Below, piece after piece: positions 62,751 through 64,000 of a DNA stretch of 64,000 bases. Origin of the DNA: Pogonophryne albipinna (Eukaryota > Chordata > Actinopteri > Perciformes > Artedidraconidae). Numbering within the stretch: the first letter of the stretch is position 1; every line of letters begins with the position of its first letter. The DNA lies in assembly GCA_028583405.1 (NCBI GenBank), contig CM053251.1, positions 980,607 through 1,044,606 on the forward strand, in the 5' to 3' direction. The position numbers and the translations under genes were made by a program. The notes beneath the pieces are model-generated. The model had not been told where the DNA came from. It worked only from the letters and a program-made list of their open reading frames with translations, and made no database searches.

Positions 62751-63400
62751 CAGAGAGGCGAAGTCCCTCCCTTTCCGGGGAGCTCCATGGGACCTGATTT
62801 CGGAAAAATTATGTATTGAAGTCAATGGGGAGAGAAAAGTTATCTTTCGATCCCGTTTGAATTGTGCCACGAGTTACACATATGATGTTTGTCAATTTAA
62901 AAGATATTTTTGCAAGTCAAAAAAATTAAAATGTGTCGTAAAAAATGTTTTGTGTGCAACCGCTCAATGAACTACATCTCCCATCTCGCACCACACATCA
63001 AGATGGCCGTCACGTTGAAACATTTCACTCCTTTCTTTCAGAATGAGGCGGAAAGTATTAAAAGAGGTGAAAATCACTCCAAGTCTGGGCACGTTGAGAG
63101 CTGTACATACACACAAGGGGAGTGAGTCGGTTCCGTGAGAGCCAGCATGCGGGACCGGGACTCTGGGATTTGTAGTCTTTCTAGTTGCGTATTTTTCATA
63201 GTCTTATATTTCAACAGTTTTACGACAAACTGACTTTTTTGACATGGAAATTATTATTTAAGATTGACAAACATCATATGTGTAATTCGTGGCACAATTC
63301 AAACGGGATCGAGAGATACGTTTTCTCTCTTTCCATTACAAACTTTTTCCGAAATAAGGTCCCATGGACCGGAAGTAGAAGGGCGGGACTTCGCCTCTCT
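62751..63400. mobile_element. foldback element with about 190-bp inverted arms
   Basis: GAGAGGCGAAGTCCC at the left and GGGACTTCGCCTCTC at the right are exact inverses. The arms continue through CCCGTTTGAATTGTGCCAC and ACATATGATGTTTGTCAAT to about 62935 and, in inverse, from about 63215. The central 280 bp are unique. It contains a short unrelated frame. Confidence 0.85.
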
Positions 63401-63404
63401 ATAG

Positions 63405-63955
63405 CAGTGATTCTCAAATGGGGGTACGCGGACCCCTAGTGGTACGTTGGGGTACTGCAGGGGGTACATGAGATTTTTTTTTTTTTAACGAAAAAAAGTT
63501 AATTAAAAAAATACCATGCATGATTACAAAAATAATCTTAGTACAGTGTTAAATAGAAAACACAATTTTATATAAAATATTCCTAGAACCACCAAGGGGG
63601 TCCTCATATAAACATGTTAAATTTGTGTATTGTATTTTATAGTTTTGCATAATATATCATTTTGTTCATTGGTTTGTTAAACAGATATTACTTCAGTTGA
63701 AAAACTCCTTGGAAAAATCAGTTTAAATTTTTTTTCGTTATGTTATTTTTTTCATGCATAAAATGAAAATATCCTTAGTTTGTTGTAATGCATGCATGAA
63801 GGAGTTAATACATCACACACTGAGGGAACATCACTATATTGGAATTATTTGTATAGGCTTTTTCGATCAAAAATGTTCGGGGTCGGTCAGGGGGTACTCG
63901 GCTGACAAAATGTTTCAAAGGGGGAACATTACTGAAACAAGTTTGAGAAGCACTG
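63405..63955. mobile_element. hAT MITE with 8-bp duplication
   Basis: CAGTGATTCTCAAA and TTTGAGAAGCACTG are inverted ends. CTCTATAG (63397-63404) and CTCGATAG (63956-63963) match 7 of 8. GGGGTACGCGG and GGGGGTACTCGG repeats mark the subterminal regions. It abuts the foldback element on its left. Confidence 0.85.
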
Positions 63956-64000
63956 CTCGATAGCATATTTAGATGCCTGTGATATGAGGAGTTGGAGGAC

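Overview
The window is vertebrate, almost certainly teleost, genomic DNA. It has long AC/GT microsatellites, many small DNA transposons, L2/CR1-type LINEs with fish-style 3' tails, and interrupted genes with GT-AG introns. Two host genes are present, converging tail to tail. On the + strand is platelet-type 6-phosphofructokinase (pfkp), from its third-exon equivalent at 15145 to the stop codon at 52738 and a poly(A) signal at 53411. On the - strand is the 3' part of pitrm1 (the mitochondrial presequence protease PreP), from 62414 down to its stop at 55202. As I remember it, human PFKP and PITRM1 have the same tail-to-tail order on chromosome 10, which supports both calls. The first one or two pfkp exons and the upstream half of pitrm1 lie outside the window.

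Layout: 1-15144 is pfkp intron. It carries a near-complete but broken L2/CR1-like LINE (+, about 5480-9086), a second L2/Maui-like LINE (-, about 10222-13864) split by a hAT element with a perfect 8-bp target duplication, and a hAT-type MITE with a 37-bp minisatellite (14092-15066). From 15145 to 52738 there are 21 constitutive-size pfkp coding exons plus one extra, homologous exon. Every splice phase was checked and the joined exons read open for about 757 residues. Introns hold four copies of one TTAA-type MITE family, three of which contain a 37-bp minisatellite and start 29-46 bp after a pfkp splice donor. They also hold nested transposons (a Harbinger-like element in a hAT in a foldback element at 25930-28005), hAT elements with 8-bp duplications, and GT/CA tracts that run right up to splice sites. 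From 53466 to 55201 is the intergenic space, with two more MITEs. From 55202 to 62414 are nine pitrm1 exons in perfect phase. From 62415 to 64000 is pitrm1 intron with a foldback element and a hAT.

The most interesting signal is a tandem pair of alternative pfkp exons, 42113-42265 and 45889-46041. Each has 153 nt, the same phases, and about 61% identical residues. Each encodes the segment carrying the fructose-2,6-bisphosphate-site motif (TVSNN versus TISNN). The first resembles platelet-type PFK. The second carries residues typical of liver-type PFK (MC..PATISNNVPGTD.SLG). This predicts mutually exclusive splicing that changes the allosteric half of the enzyme. A CTCF-core-like sequence lies about 25 bp upstream of the second exon. 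Other points are transposon ends that appear to supply splice signals, an acceptor preceded by a (TG)n tract instead of a pyrimidine tract, a 2A-like NPGP motif in the LINE, and a pitrm1 exon flanked by inverted repeats.
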